Origin: Streptomyces sp. NBC_01235
Lineage (GTDB): Bacteria; Actinomycetota; Actinomycetes; Streptomycetales; Streptomycetaceae
Length of the DNA: 64,000 bases
Direction: 5' to 3'
Assembly: GCF_035989285.1 (NCBI RefSeq)
Contig: NZ_CP108513.1
Location: 7,564,001 to 7,628,000 of the forward strand
This document shows, one piece after another, positions 24,718 through 33,571 of this stretch. The notes below the pieces were generated by a model that saw only the letters and a program-made list of their open reading frames with translations, searched no databases and was not told the origin of the DNA. Made by a program: the position numbers and the translations under genes. How positions within the stretch are numbered: position 1 is the stretch's first letter; each line of letters opens with the position of its first letter.

Positions 24718-24737
24718 TTATTTGGACGTCCTAGTAA
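24718..24737. promoter_or_regulatory. palindromic operator candidate 2 before icmA
   Basis: TTATTTGGACGTCCTAGTAA has the same GGACGTCC core and outer TTA/TAA ends as the first element, 41 bases away centre to centre. It ends 9 bases before the icmA ATG, so a bound protein would block transcription or translation start. A TetR gene lies at the other end of icmA. Confidence 0.8.
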
Positions 24738-24746
24738 ATTTGAGGC

Positions 24747-26447
24747 ATGGACGCTGACGCCATCGAGGAGGGCCGCCGCCGCTGGCAGGCCCGGTACGAC
24801 GCTTCGCGCAAGCGTGAGGCCGACTTCACCACGCTCTCCGGGGACCCCGTGGAGCCCGTGTACGGGCCCCGGCCCGGTGACACCTACGACGGCTTCGAGC
24901 GGATCGGCTGGCCCGGTGAGTACCCCTTCACGCGCGGGCTGTACCCGACCGGCTATCGAGGGCGGACGTGGACCATCCGGCAGTTCGCGGGGTTCGGCAA
25001 CGCCGAGCAGACCAACGAGCGCTACAAGATGATCCTCGCCAACGGCGGCGGCGGGTTGTCCGTGGCGTTCGACATGCCGACCCTCATGGGGCGCGACTCC
25101 GACGACCCGCGCTCCCTGGGGGAGGTCGGGCACTGCGGGGTCGCCATCGACTCGGCCGCCGACATGGAGGTCCTGTTCAAGGACATCCCGCTGGGGGACG
25201 TCACCACCTCCATGACCATCAGCGGGCCGGCCGTCCCCGTCTTCTGCATGTACCTGGTGGCCGCCGAGCGGCAGGGTGTGGATCCGGGCGTCCTCAACGG
25301 CACGCTCCAGACGGACATCTTCAAGGAGTACATCGCCCAGAAGGAGTGGCTCTTCCAGCCCGAGCCGCATCTGCGCCTGATCGGCGACCTGATGGAGTAC
25401 TGCGCGGCGGGCATCCCGGCCTACAAGCCGCTGTCCGTCTCCGGATACCACATCCGTGAAGCGGGGGCGACGGCCGCGCAGGAGCTGGCGTACACGCTGG
25501 CGGACGGCTTCGGGTACGTCGAACTGGGGCTCAGCCGCGGGCTGGACGTGGACGTGTTCGCGCCCGGGCTGTCCTTCTTCTTCGACGCGCACCTCGACTT
25601 CTTCGAGGAGATCGCCAAGTTCCGTGCAGCACGCCGGATCTGGGCGCGGTGGATGCGGGACGTCTACCGCGCGAAGTCCGAGAAGGCGCAGTGGCTGCGG
25701 TTCCACACGCAGACCGCCGGCGTCTCGCTGACCGCCCAGCAGCCGTACAACAACGTGGTGCGTACGGCCGTGGAGGCGCTCGCGGCGGTGCTCGGCGGCA
25801 CCAACTCGCTGCACACGAACGCTCTCGACGAGACCCTCGCGCTGCCCAGTGAGCAGGCGGCGGAGATCGCGCTGCGCACGCAGCAGGTGCTGATGGAGGA
25901 GACCGGGGTCGCGGGCGTGGCCGATCCGCTGGGTGGTTCGTGGTTCGTGGAGCAGTTGACGGACCGGATCGAGGCGGACGCCGAGAAGATCTTCGAGCAG
26001 ATCCGGGAGCGGGGGACGCGGGCCCACCCCGACGGGCGGCACCCGATCGGGCCGATCACGTCCGGGATCCTGCGGGGCATCGAGGACGGCTGGTTCACCG
26101 GGGAGATCGCGGAGTCGGCGTTCCGCTACCAGCAGGCCCTGGAGAAGGGGGAGAAGAGGGTCGTCGGCGTCAACGCGCACACCGGGTCGGTGACCGGGGA
26201 CCTGGAGATCCTGCGGGTCAGCCACGAGGTGGAGCGGGAGCAGGTACGGGTGCTGGGGACCCGGAAGGCGGCCCGGGACGAGGGGGCCGTACGGACCGCC
26301 CTCGACGCCATGCTCGCCGCCGCCCGTGACGGGTCCAACATGATCGGGCCGATGCTGGACGCGGTACGGGCCGAGGCGACGCTGGGCGAGATCTGTGACG
26401 TGCTGCGGGAGGAGTGGGGGGTGTACACGGAGCCGGCGGGGTTCTAG
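24747..26447 (+). CDS. icmA: isobutyryl-CoA mutase large subunit, 566 aa
   Basis: This catalyses the B12-dependent rearrangement of isobutyryl-CoA to n-butyryl-CoA, linking valine breakdown with butyryl-CoA supply. The protein begins [20 protein letters not shown] and carries the mutase TIM-barrel: [36 protein letters not shown], the substrate region [17 protein letters not shown], and [15 protein letters not shown] with [10 protein letters not shown]. It stops after the barrel at 566 residues. The C-terminal B12-binding domain of methylmalonyl-CoA mutase is absent, as expected for IcmA, whose small subunit IcmB is encoded elsewhere. GAGG is only one base from the ATG, so initiation may be unusual. 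Confidence 0.92.
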   Translation: MDADAIEEGRRRWQARYDASRKREADFTTLSGDPVEPVYGPRPGDTYDGFERIGWPGEYPFTRGLYPTGYRGRTWTIRQFAGFGNAEQTNERYKMILANGGGGLSVAFDMPTLMGRDSDDPRSLGEVGHCGVAIDSAADMEVLFKDIPLGDVTTSMTISGPAVPVFCMYLVAAERQGVDPGVLNGTLQTDIFKEYIAQKEWLFQPEPHLRLIGDLMEYCAAGIPAYKPLSVSGYHIREAGATAAQELAYTLADGFGYVELGLSRGLDVDVFAPGLSFFFDAHLDFFEEIAKFRAARRIWARWMRDVYRAKSEKAQWLRFHTQTAGVSLTAQQPYNNVVRTAVEALAAVLGGTNSLHTNALDETLALPSEQAAEIALRTQQVLMEETGVAGVADPLGGSWFVEQLTDRIEADAEKIFEQIRERGTRAHPDGRHPIGPITSGILRGIEDGWFTGEIAESAFRYQQALEKGEKRVVGVNAHTGSVTGDLEILRVSHEVEREQVRVLGTRKAARDEGAVRTALDAMLAAARDGSNMIGPMLDAVRAEATLGEICDVLREEWGVYTEPAGF

Positions 26448-26550
26448 GGCGGCTCCGGGGGCTGTCCGACAATTCCCGCCCGCCCGGCGGCGCCTGGCGC
26501 GCACGCCCCAGGGCCTGTCCGACGGGCGCCGGTGTGGCCGGGTCCCGCCC

Positions 26551-27180
26551 TCAGGCGCCGGACGCGCTGTTTGCGGCCAACCCCAGCAGCAGCAGTCGCG
26601 TAAGGCTCCGTACCCACTCCTCGTCCGCCGGTTCCGCGCTGACCAGGGTGCGGTGTACCACCGCACCCGCCACGACGTCGAAGATGAGATCGGCCGTGCG
26701 GGCGGCCTCGGTCGGGTCGGTCTCCGGGGGGAGTTCGCCGCGGGCCTGGGCGCGGGCCCGGCCCTCCAGGACGAGGTCCTTCTGAGGGTCGACGATGGAG
26801 GCGCGGATGCGTTCGCGCAGGGCGTCGTCGCGGGTGGACTCGGCGACGGCCGCCATCAGGCCGCTCCTGGCCTCGGGGCGGGCCAGGATCGCCGCGAACT
26901 GCAGGACGACGCCCTCGACGTCGGCGGCGAGGCTGCCGCGGTCGGGGAGTTCGAGTTCGCCGAAGAGTTCCGCGACCGCGTCGACGACCAGTTCGTTCTT
27001 GCCGGACCAGCGCCGGTAGAGGGTCGTCTTCGCCACGCCCGCGCGCGTGGCCACGTCTCCCAGGGTCAGCTTCGACCAGCCCAGTTCGACCAGCGCCTCC
27101 CGTGTCGCGGCCAGGATCGCGGTGTCCGCGGCGGCGCTGCGCGGACGGCCGGTACGGCATACGGGGGTGCGTCTCTGCAT
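26551..27180 (-). CDS. TetR-family transcriptional regulator, 209 aa
   Basis: The helix-turn-helix is LVELGWSKLTLGDVATRAGV then AKTTLYRRWSGKNELVVDAV. The C-terminal ligand domain (residues 75-205) contains GELPPETDPTEAARTADLIF and ends LLLLGLAANSASGA, the TetR_C-type domain with WSGKNEL typical of this subgroup. It is convergent with icmA, stopping 104 bases from its end. Its own 5' region does not show the GGACGTCC element, so control of icmA is only a positional hypothesis. Confidence 0.9.
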   Translation of the reverse strand: MQRRTPVCRTGRPRSAAADTAILAATREALVELGWSKLTLGDVATRAGVAKTTLYRRWSGKNELVVDAVAELFGELELPDRGSLAADVEGVVLQFAAILARPEARSGLMAAVAESTRDDALRERIRASIVDPQKDLVLEGRARAQARGELPPETDPTEAARTADLIFDVVAGAVVHRTLVSAEPADEEWVRSLTRLLLLGLAANSASGA

Positions 27181-27429
27181 CCCCCGACCATAACCGGCGG
27201 TTTGTTCCGGGCTTCCGTGAGGCAGATCACCGGGAGGCGGTCCGGGGCGTGGTGTTGCGGAGGCACTCAGTGCCATTACGCTACGACTCGTAGCGAAAGC
27301 TCGCGACGGACGTACGCGGGCCGGAGCGGCAGGGCGCGGGGTGGGGACCCCGGCGCTCGGGGTCCGGGATGTTCGGGATGTGTTCGGAACGCTTTTCACG
27401 CAGGCGCGCTGACGGGGGAGGATAGACGC

Positions 27430-28407
27430 ATGCAGCCACGGAACATGTCCATGAGCGGAGTCGTCGACCTCGCCGCGGTGAAGGCGGCCCAGGAGGCCAA
27501 GGCGAAGGCGGAGCAGGCGCGCGCCGAAACGGCGCGGCAGGGCGGCGCGGGGGCCGTCTCCCCGGCCGATCTCGTCATCGACGTCGATGAGGCGGGGTTC
27601 GAGCGGGAGGTCCTGCAGCGGTCCGCCGAGGTGCCCGTCGTCATCGACTTCTGGGCCGAGTGGTGTCAGCCCTGCAAGCAGCTGAGCCCCGTCCTGGAGC
27701 GGCTCGCCGTCGAGTACAACGGCCGCTTCCTGCTCGCCAAGATCGACGTCGACGCCAATCAGATGCTGATGCAGCAGTTCGGGGTGCAGGGCATCCCGGC
27801 TGTGTTCGCGGTCGTCGCCGGGCAGGCGCTGCCGCTCTTCCAGGGGGCCGCCGGGGAGGCGCAGATCCGCCAGACCCTCGACCAGTTGGTGCAGGTCGCC
27901 GAGGAGCGGTTCGGGCTCACCGGCCTGAGCGTCGATCCCGACGCCGAGCCGGGCGGTCGTCCGGAGGCGGCTGCGGCCGAGCCGGTCGGGCCGTACGACG
28001 GGCTGCTCGAAGCCGCCGTACAGGCGCTGGACGCCGGTGACTTCGGCGGTGCGGTGCAGGCGTACAAGAACGTGCTCGCCGACGACCCGGGCAACAGCGA
28101 GGCCAAACTCGGGCTCGCGCAGGCCGAGTTGCTCCAGCGGGTGGGCGGTATGGATCCGCAGCAGGTGCGCAAGGAGGCGGCCGACCGGCCGGGGGACGTC
28201 GAGGCGCAGATCGCCGCGGCCGACCTGGATCTGGTGGGCGGTCATGTCGAGGACGCCTTCGGCCGGCTCGTCGACACCGTGCGGCGCACGGCCGGAGACG
28301 ACCGGGACGCCGTACGGCTGCGGCTGCTCGAACTGTTCGAGGTGGTCGGGCCGGACGACCCCCGGGTGGCGGCTGCCCGGCGGGCGCTGGCGCGCGCACT
28401 GTTCTGA
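27430..28407 (+). CDS. thioredoxin-domain protein with TPR-like C-terminus (YbbN/CnoX-like), 325 aa
   Basis: An Ala/Lys/Glu-rich N-terminal helix (residues 10-40) is followed by a thioredoxin fold: VPVVIDFWAEWCQPCKQLSP, where WCQPC is the redox centre. Then come LAKIDVDANQMLMQQFGVQG and the cis-Pro IPAVFAVV. Residues 190-325 contain tetratricopeptide-like helices: LLEAAVQALDAGDFGGAVQA, VLADDPGNSEAKLGLAQAEL, VRRTAGDDRDAVRLRLLELF. E. coli YbbN (CnoX) has the same architecture but an atypical active site and acts as a co-chaperone. Here both active-site Cys are present. Confidence 0.88.
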   Translation: MQPRNMSMSGVVDLAAVKAAQEAKAKAEQARAETARQGGAGAVSPADLVIDVDEAGFEREVLQRSAEVPVVIDFWAEWCQPCKQLSPVLERLAVEYNGRFLLAKIDVDANQMLMQQFGVQGIPAVFAVVAGQALPLFQGAAGEAQIRQTLDQLVQVAEERFGLTGLSVDPDAEPGGRPEAAAAEPVGPYDGLLEAAVQALDAGDFGGAVQAYKNVLADDPGNSEAKLGLAQAELLQRVGGMDPQQVRKEAADRPGDVEAQIAAADLDLVGGHVEDAFGRLVDTVRRTAGDDRDAVRLRLLELFEVVGPDDPRVAAARRALARALF

Positions 28408-28522
28408 TCCGGCCGTTCCCGCCCGGGCGTTCCGCGCCGGGCGGGGGGCGCGGGTGCTGACCAGTCGCTAAACGTCAGAGCCCGTGTCGCCGGAGTGAAA
28501 GTTCTGCCGACACGGTTCCCCC

Positions 28523-28560
28523 GCGGCCGCGCTTTACCAAATCTTGGTAATCGCGGCCGC
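28523..28560. repeat. 38-bp two-part inverted repeat
   Basis: Outer arms GCGGCCGCG/CGCGGCCGC enclose inner arms TTACCAA/TTGGTAA with an ATC centre. All arms are perfect, with two and one unpaired bases between the parts. It could form a hairpin or hold a dimeric repressor. It begins 115 bases after the thioredoxin-TPR gene, so a terminator role is also possible. Confidence 0.85.
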
Positions 28561-28562
28561 TG

Positions 28563-28575
28563 TTACTGCCAGTAA
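28563..28575. promoter_or_regulatory. TTACT-GCC-AGTAA palindrome (site A)
   Basis: TTACTGCCAGTAA has perfect 5-bp arms around GCC. It matches site B at 28691, 128 bases away, apart from one base more in the spacer. Candidate operator for the DUF6230 operon. Confidence 0.7.
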
Positions 28576-28690
28576 GACGGGGGCGTGGATCTGTCGGATT
28601 CTGTCCAGCGATCAACAGCTTTGTCCTGGGCATGGTTGACACCCTGCGTTGCGGGTCGAGACCTATGGGTCGTTGTTCGGTTATCCGGCC

Positions 28691-28706
28691 GTTACTAGCC
28701 AGTAAC
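28691..28706. promoter_or_regulatory. GTTACT-AGCC-AGTAAC palindrome (site B)
   Basis: Perfect 6-bp arms (7 with flanking C/G) surround AGCC. It shares arms with site A. Both lie well upstream of the DUF6230 gene, with no other gene between. Confidence 0.75.
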
Positions 28707-29085
28707 GAACCCCCTTGTGCGGGCGGCGAGAATGCACCACGATCGGCCACGCTCGGTCCAATCCCGTACCCCGACAGCCGGTTGGGTCAACGGGTTTTCC
28801 TGGGTCCCCACCGAGCAGGGCGGGCGACGGTGTCGTCGGCCCTTGGGCAGGGGGGTCTTCGCTGCGGCGAAGCCTGCCCAGCAAGGTTGTGCGTGATGCG
28901 TGTCAGGCGCGACCAGTGGTTGTCGCTCGGGGGTGATCGCCGGTGATCGGTGCGCGGTTCGCGCCTCCGAGTTACGGGCGCTCCCCTTCCCGAGGACGTA
29001 GCACTTCTCCCATCCCTGCCCGGCCGAGCCGCCGTTTCAGGAGGCGAGTCGGGGTCAGGAGATGTACGTCCGAGAAGGAGGAAAT

Positions 29086-29718
29086 ATGGAGTCCCAGGTG
29101 CGTGGCGGGACCAGATGGAAGCGCTTCGCTGTGGTCATGGTGCCCAGCGTCGCCGCTACGGCATGTATAGGTGTCGCCCTCGCGCAGGGTGCACTGGCCG
29201 CGTCGTTCAGCGTGTCCGGTCAGTCGTTCAAGGTCACGGCCGACAAGCTCGACGGCACGGGCTTCTCGCAGTACGGCGCGATCGACTCGGGTTACACCCT
29301 TGACGGCAAGAAGACGGCTCACGCCGTCGCCGTCTCGGCGTTCAAGAGCGCCACGATCACGAACATGTGCCAGTCCGTGGTCACCCCGAACATCCCGCTG
29401 CTCGGTTCCGTCAGCCTCACGCTGAAGGCGGGCGGCGACGGTACGCCGGTCGAGGCCGAGAACCTGTACATCGACGTCGAGGACCTGCAGGCGAACGCCG
29501 TCTTCAGGGGCATCGACATCGGCGTCGCGGCCAAGGACGCCAGCAAGGGTCCTGGTCTCAAGAGCGGTGACGCGGCGAACCCGTACGGATTCGCTCAGCA
29601 GGCCGACTCCGCCACGCTGACCGACGTGAAGCAGACGGCGTGGGCCACCACTGCCGGAACCTTCAAGCTCAGCGGCCTGAAGATGTCGCTGTCGACGGGT
29701 GTCAAGGAGTGCTACTAA
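29086..29718 (+). CDS. DUF6230-family secreted protein, 210 aa
   Basis: Start is the ATG at 29086 behind AAGGAGGAAAT, a near-ideal ribosome site suggesting high expression. Residues 10-40 form a signal segment (RFAVVMVPSVAATACIGVAL) with cleavage near ALA-ASF. The mature protein is rich in Thr, Ser, Ala and Lys, with beta-type segments such as FKVTADKLDGTGFSQYGAID, SVSLTLKAGGDGTP and FKLSGLKMSLS. It has two Cys (NMC, KEC-Y at the C-terminus). The family is confined largely to actinomycetes and is often mislabelled cholesterol esterase; no catalytic triad is seen. It is first of a three-gene operon. Confidence 0.83.
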   Translation: MESQVRGGTRWKRFAVVMVPSVAATACIGVALAQGALAASFSVSGQSFKVTADKLDGTGFSQYGAIDSGYTLDGKKTAHAVAVSAFKSATITNMCQSVVTPNIPLLGSVSLTLKAGGDGTPVEAENLYIDVEDLQANAVFRGIDIGVAAKDASKGPGLKSGDAANPYGFAQQADSATLTDVKQTAWATTAGTFKLSGLKMSLSTGVKECY

Positions 29719-29836
29719 GCACTCTCTGACGGGCGGGGGAGCCGGTGGCGCCCCCGCCCGTCCAGCGTGAAGCCCGGGGCTTCACCAGCCGTACAACTCA
29801 CCACCACAGAAACGCCGCACCAGGGAGCTGTTTTCC

Positions 29837-30475
29837 ATGAGCGCCGAGACCCCTGTCGCCACCGGTCAGTTCACCCGCCGGAGGCAGCAGTTCCGCGCCT
29901 GGCGGGGCACCAGGCCGTTCTGGGCCGGACTGTTCGTCCTTCTCGGCGGAATCCCCATCGCCTACTTCCCCTACGCGCACCTCCAGGTGGGCCATCTGAC
30001 GCTGGCGATGGCGACCACCGCGGGCGCCGGGTCGCTGATCATCGGTGTGCTGCTGGGCGTCCTGGGCGTCAGTCTGTGGTTCCAGAAGCACGTACAGGTC
30101 TTCGCGGGTGTCGCGGCGATCCTGCTCGGCTTGGTGTCCATCCCGGTGTCCAACCTCGGCGGCTTCCTCATCGGCTTCCTGCTCGCGCTGATCGGCGGGG
30201 CGATGGCCGTGTCCTGGGCTCCGGGCACCCCGCCCGCTCCGGCCCCGGCGCCGGAGGCCGGCGCGGACGCCGGAGACGCCCCCGAGGGCGCGTTCCCCGA
30301 GGGCGCCGCTCCGGCGGGCGACCTCACCGTGAACCCGTACAGCACGGGCCCGGCCCCCACCGCGGGGCCCTCCTTCACCAAGGACGACGAGGCGACGGGC
30401 GAGCCGCACGATCTGCACGATCTGTCACGAACGAGCCCGGCGAACGGGGCGAACGGGAGGCACAGTGCCGGCTGA
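29837..30475 (+). CDS. DUF6114-family membrane protein, 212 aa
   Basis: Start is the ATG at 29837 (MSAETPVATGQFTRRRQQFR). A cytoplasmic basic segment RRRQQFRAWRGTRPFWAG precedes four hydrophobic segments: LFVLLGGIPIAYFPYA, ATTAGAGSLIIGVLLGVLGV, VFAGVAAILLGLVSIPVS and GFLIGFLLALIGGAMAVSW. The tail (residues 135-212) is Pro/Ala/Glu-rich and probably disordered. DUF6114 genes usually follow DUF6230 genes, so the two products likely act together, perhaps as membrane partner and surface protein. Its end overlaps the next gene by 11 bases. Confidence 0.83.
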   Translation: MSAETPVATGQFTRRRQQFRAWRGTRPFWAGLFVLLGGIPIAYFPYAHLQVGHLTLAMATTAGAGSLIIGVLLGVLGVSLWFQKHVQVFAGVAAILLGLVSIPVSNLGGFLIGFLLALIGGAMAVSWAPGTPPAPAPAPEAGADAGDAPEGAFPEGAAPAGDLTVNPYSTGPAPTAGPSFTKDDEATGEPHDLHDLSRTSPANGANGRHSAG

Positions 30476-31868
30476 CGAGGTTTCCACCGGGAGCGATGTG
30501 GACGCTGCCCGCGTGAGAACCACCGGGCCGCGCCACGCGGCACCCAAGAAGCCACTGTTCACCAGGTTCCACATGCCGGCCGGCAAGGCGATAGCCCTGG
30601 CGGCGATGCCGACGGCGGTCCTCATGGGGATGGGCTTCACGCCCACCCTCGCCAACGCCGAGGACCAGCCGGCGTCCAAGAGCCTCACCATCGACGAGTA
30701 CAAGGACTGCGTGGCGGCCCTGGAGGGCGCGGACGCCTCGGCGTCGGCCTCGCCCTCGCCGTCCGCCTCGGACAGCGCGAGCGACGCCGCCGGCGACTCG
30801 ACGGGCGACTCCAAGGACGAGTCCACGGACGGTTCCACGGACACCTCGAAGGACACGTCGGGCACCTCGGACGGCAAGGGCGGCTCCTCTTCGTCGGATT
30901 CAGGTTCCGACGACGCGGCCGAGCCCTCCCCTGCTGCGTCCTCGTCGGCCGACTCGCCCGAGAAGTCGGCGACGTCCGGTGACACCGCGACGGCGAGCCC
31001 GTCGGCCACCGAGACGAGCAAGAACGTCCTGGAGACCATCGGCGACGCCATCACGGACCTCTTCGACGGCAAGGACTCCGACTCGACGGCCACGTCGAGC
31101 CCGTCCCCGTCGGCCTCCGGATCGGCCTCGGCCGGCGACTCGTCGTCGGACTCGGGCTCCGACTCCTCGGACACGTCCGGCTCTTCGGGCTCCTCCGACT
31201 CCTCCGGCTCCTCGGGCAGCGACTCCTCCGGCACGTCCAAGGACACCACCGGGGCCGTCACCGACACGGTGAACGACGCCGTCAAGGACACCGCCGGCGC
31301 GGCCGAGGAGACGGCGAAGGACACCACGGAGGCCGCCGACGGCGCCACGGCCTCGCCGAGCCCCTCGGCGAGCGCCACCACGGACGCCGCCGACTGCCCC
31401 GTCGCCACGGACGACGAGGGCGGCATCGACAACAAGATCAGGCTGCCCGACGACCCCTGGTTCCTGAACGCCAGTTCGCTGCTCCTCAAGGGCGCCGACT
31501 ACCAGGGCATCGTCAAGGTGAAGACCGCCAACGGCACCGTCAAGGAGGTGCTGAAGTACGTCATCTCCGACGGGACCGACATCGGCGACCTGCACCAGAC
31601 GGTGGACGACAAGCAGGCGGGCCGGACGTACCACGTGCAGGCCGGCAAGGGCACCACGTCGACCATCCGTGACGGCGACACGATCATGTACACGGAGAGC
31701 ATCTCCGGGAACCTGTTCGGCCTGATCCCGATCACGTTCACCCCGAAGAACCCGCCGCCCCTGAACATCCCGCTGATCTACTTCACCAACGTGAAGGTCC
31801 AGCAGGCGGGCCAGTTCGGCGGCACGCTGACCGTGCCGGGACTGCACCAGTACACGACCGCCGACTGA
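30465..31868 (+). CDS. Ser/Asp-rich exported surface-type protein, 467 aa
   Basis: GTG start at 30465, with GGGAGG four bases upstream, inside the end of the DUF6114 gene. Residues 35-66 make a signal segment (AGKAIALAAMPTAVLMGMGF and PTLANAED). About residues 85-300 are a low-complexity run of Ser, Asp, Thr, Ala and Gly, for example DSSSDSGSDSSDTSGSSGSS, resembling SD-repeat stalks of cocci. A folded C-terminal domain of about 140 residues follows (DNKIRLPDDPWFLNASSLLL, DTIMYTESISGNLFGLIPIT) with no LPxTG motif. I infer a stalk-plus-head surface protein. No known enzyme domain is recognised. Confidence 0.8.
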   Translation: MPADEVSTGSDVDAARVRTTGPRHAAPKKPLFTRFHMPAGKAIALAAMPTAVLMGMGFTPTLANAEDQPASKSLTIDEYKDCVAALEGADASASASPSPSASDSASDAAGDSTGDSKDESTDGSTDTSKDTSGTSDGKGGSSSSDSGSDDAAEPSPAASSSADSPEKSATSGDTATASPSATETSKNVLETIGDAITDLFDGKDSDSTATSSPSPSASGSASAGDSSSDSGSDSSDTSGSSGSSDSSGSSGSDSSGTSKDTTGAVTDTVNDAVKDTAGAAEETAKDTTEAADGATASPSPSASATTDAADCPVATDDEGGIDNKIRLPDDPWFLNASSLLLKGADYQGIVKVKTANGTVKEVLKYVISDGTDIGDLHQTVDDKQAGRTYHVQAGKGTTSTIRDGDTIMYTESISGNLFGLIPITFTPKNPPPLNIPLIYFTNVKVQQAGQFGGTLTVPGLHQYTTAD

Positions 31869-31925
31869 GCGCCGGCCGGGCGACACCGGCCGAGCGCCCC
31901 CAGACCCGTTCGGGAGCCGCAAAAG

Positions 31926-31964
31926 CCCTGAGGGCGCCCCCTGTCACAGGGGGCGCCCTCAGGG
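31926..31964. terminator. bidirectional terminator hairpin
   Basis: A perfect 18-bp stem (CCCTGAGGGCGCCCCCTG and complement) with a 3-base loop lies between the convergent Ser/Asp-rich protein gene and pyk. The strong symmetric hairpin can stop transcription from both sides. Confidence 0.9.
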
Positions 31965-32024
31965 CCCTCCCAGGCCCTTAAGGCACTGGGGGAGCTGTAC
32001 AAGCCCCTTCACGGGGCCGCCCGT

Positions 32025-33455
32025 TCAGTCGCGGGCGCCGCCGCCGAGGTGGTGGACGCGCAGCATGTTGGTGGTGCCGGGGACGCCGGGGGGCGAGCCG
32101 GCGGTGATGATGACGATCTCGCCCGGGCTGAAGCGGTTGATCTTGGCGATCTCCTGGTCGACCATGTCGACCATCTCGTCGGTGGAGTTCACGAACGGCA
32201 CGACGTGCGACTCGACGCCCCAGCTGAGCGCCAGCTGGTTGCGGGTGTTCTCGTCGGTGGTGAAGGCGATGATCGGCTGGGACGCGCGGTAGCGGGACAG
32301 CCGACGGGCGGTGTCGCCGGACTGGGTGAAGGCCACCAGACCACGGCCGCCGAGGAAGTCGGAGATCTCGCACGCGGCGCGGGCGATCGAACCACCCTGC
32401 GTGCGCGGCTTCTTGCCCGGCACGAGCGGCTGAAGACCCTTGCTGAGCAGCTCCTGCTCGGCCGCGGTGACGATCTTCGACATCGTCTTCACGGTCTCGA
32501 TCGGGTACGCGCCCACGCTCGACTCGGCGGACAGCATGACCGCGTCCGCGCCATCCAGGATCGCGTTGGCCACGTCGGAGGCCTCGGCGCGGGTCGGACG
32601 GGAGTTGGTGATCATCGACTCCATCATCTGGGTCGCCACGATCACCGGCTTGGCGTTGCGCCGGCACAGCTCGATGAGGCGCTTCTGCACCATGGGGACC
32701 CGCTCCAGCGGGTATTCGACGGCGAGGTCGCCCCGCGCGACCATCACACCGTCGAACGCCATGACGACGTCCTCCATGTTGTCGACCGCCTGCGGCTTCT
32801 CCACCTTGGCGATGACCGGGACCCGGCGGCCCTCCTCGTCCATCACCTTGTGGACGTCGGCCACGTCCTTGGCGTCGCGGACGAAGGACAGCGCGACCAG
32901 GTCGGCGCCCATGCGCAGCGCGAACCGCAGGTCCTCGATGTCCTTCTCGCTCAGCGCGGGCACGTTGACGGCCGCGCCGGGCAGGTTGATGCCCTTGTGG
33001 TCGGAGATGACGCCGCCCTCGATGACGATCGTCTTCACCCGCGAGCCCTCGACGTCCACGACCTTCAGCTCGACGTTGCCGTCGTTGATCAGGATCTGGT
33101 CGCCGCGGTCGACGTCACCGGGCAGGCCCTTGTACGTCGTGCCGCAGATCGTCCTGTCGCCGGGGACGTCCTCGGTGGTGATGGTGAACTCGTCACCGCG
33201 CACCAGCTCTACCGGACCCTCGGCGAAGGTCTCGAGGCGGATCTTCGGGCCCTGGAGGTCGGCGAGGACACCGATGGCCCGGCCGGTCTCCTTGGCGGCG
33301 GCACGGACGCGGTCGTACCGCCCCTGGTGCTCGGCGTGCGTGCCGTGGCTGAAGTTGAAACGGGCCACGTTCATGCCGGCCTCGATCAGCGAGACGAGCA
33401 TTTCATGGGAGTCGACCGCGGGGCCGAGAGTACAGACGATTTTCGAACGGCGCAT
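32025..33455 (-). CDS. pyk: pyruvate kinase, 476 aa
   Basis: This converts phosphoenolpyruvate and ADP to pyruvate and ATP. It starts MRRSKIVCTLGPAVDSHEML. NVARFNFSHGTH holds the first substrate loop, VIAKVEKPQAVDNM contains the catalytic Lys-Glu, and GVMVARGDLAVEYPLERVPM is the active-site signature. TQMMESMITNSRPTRAEASD lies in the substrate/metal region. Length and C-terminal domain are normal. S. coelicolor has two pyruvate kinases; from gene order this is the second (pyk2). It is close to ackA, pta and pfkA, giving a lower-glycolysis/acetate cluster. Confidence 0.96.
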   Translation of the reverse strand: MRRSKIVCTLGPAVDSHEMLVSLIEAGMNVARFNFSHGTHAEHQGRYDRVRAAAKETGRAIGVLADLQGPKIRLETFAEGPVELVRGDEFTITTEDVPGDRTICGTTYKGLPGDVDRGDQILINDGNVELKVVDVEGSRVKTIVIEGGVISDHKGINLPGAAVNVPALSEKDIEDLRFALRMGADLVALSFVRDAKDVADVHKVMDEEGRRVPVIAKVEKPQAVDNMEDVVMAFDGVMVARGDLAVEYPLERVPMVQKRLIELCRRNAKPVIVATQMMESMITNSRPTRAEASDVANAILDGADAVMLSAESSVGAYPIETVKTMSKIVTAAEQELLSKGLQPLVPGKKPRTQGGSIARAACEISDFLGGRGLVAFTQSGDTARRLSRYRASQPIIAFTTDENTRNQLALSWGVESHVVPFVNSTDEMVDMVDQEIAKINRFSPGEIVIITAGSPPGVPGTTNMLRVHHLGGGARD

Positions 33456-33482
33456 GGGGCGATCCTATCGGTTTGTTTCGCT

Positions 33483-33496
33483 ACGGAATATTCCGT
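33483..33496. promoter_or_regulatory. 14-bp perfect palindrome before pyk
   Basis: ACGGAATATTCCGT stands 28 bases upstream of the pyk start, in an A/T-rich patch unusual for this genome. It may be an operator or part of a promoter. No matching copy was seen elsewhere in the window. Confidence 0.55.
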
Positions 33497-33571
33497 CTGG
33501 CGGAAGATACAAATGAGAGGCCTTGTGCTCAGTTGCTTTCCTGCTCAGTTGCCCCGCGGCGGAGCCGCATA

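Larger units (their letters stand above)
28408..29085 (+). promoter_or_regulatory. 678-base intergenic region rich in inverted repeats; no gene seen
   Basis: No forward or reverse frame here has a ribosome site or family resemblance. It holds the long hairpin at 28523-28560 and two TTACT...AGTAA palindromes (separate entries). It also holds a TTGACA at 28636 that could be a -35 box, though no good -10 is at the right distance. The 3' end is the leader of the DUF6230 gene with AAGGAGG before its ATG. Likely a large regulated promoter, or a small RNA. Confidence 0.55.

Noticed and set aside
28475..28750. Reverse 91-residue open frame in the DUF6230 upstream region
   Set aside because: No ribosome site, weak codon bias and overlaps the palindromes; treated as regulatory DNA.
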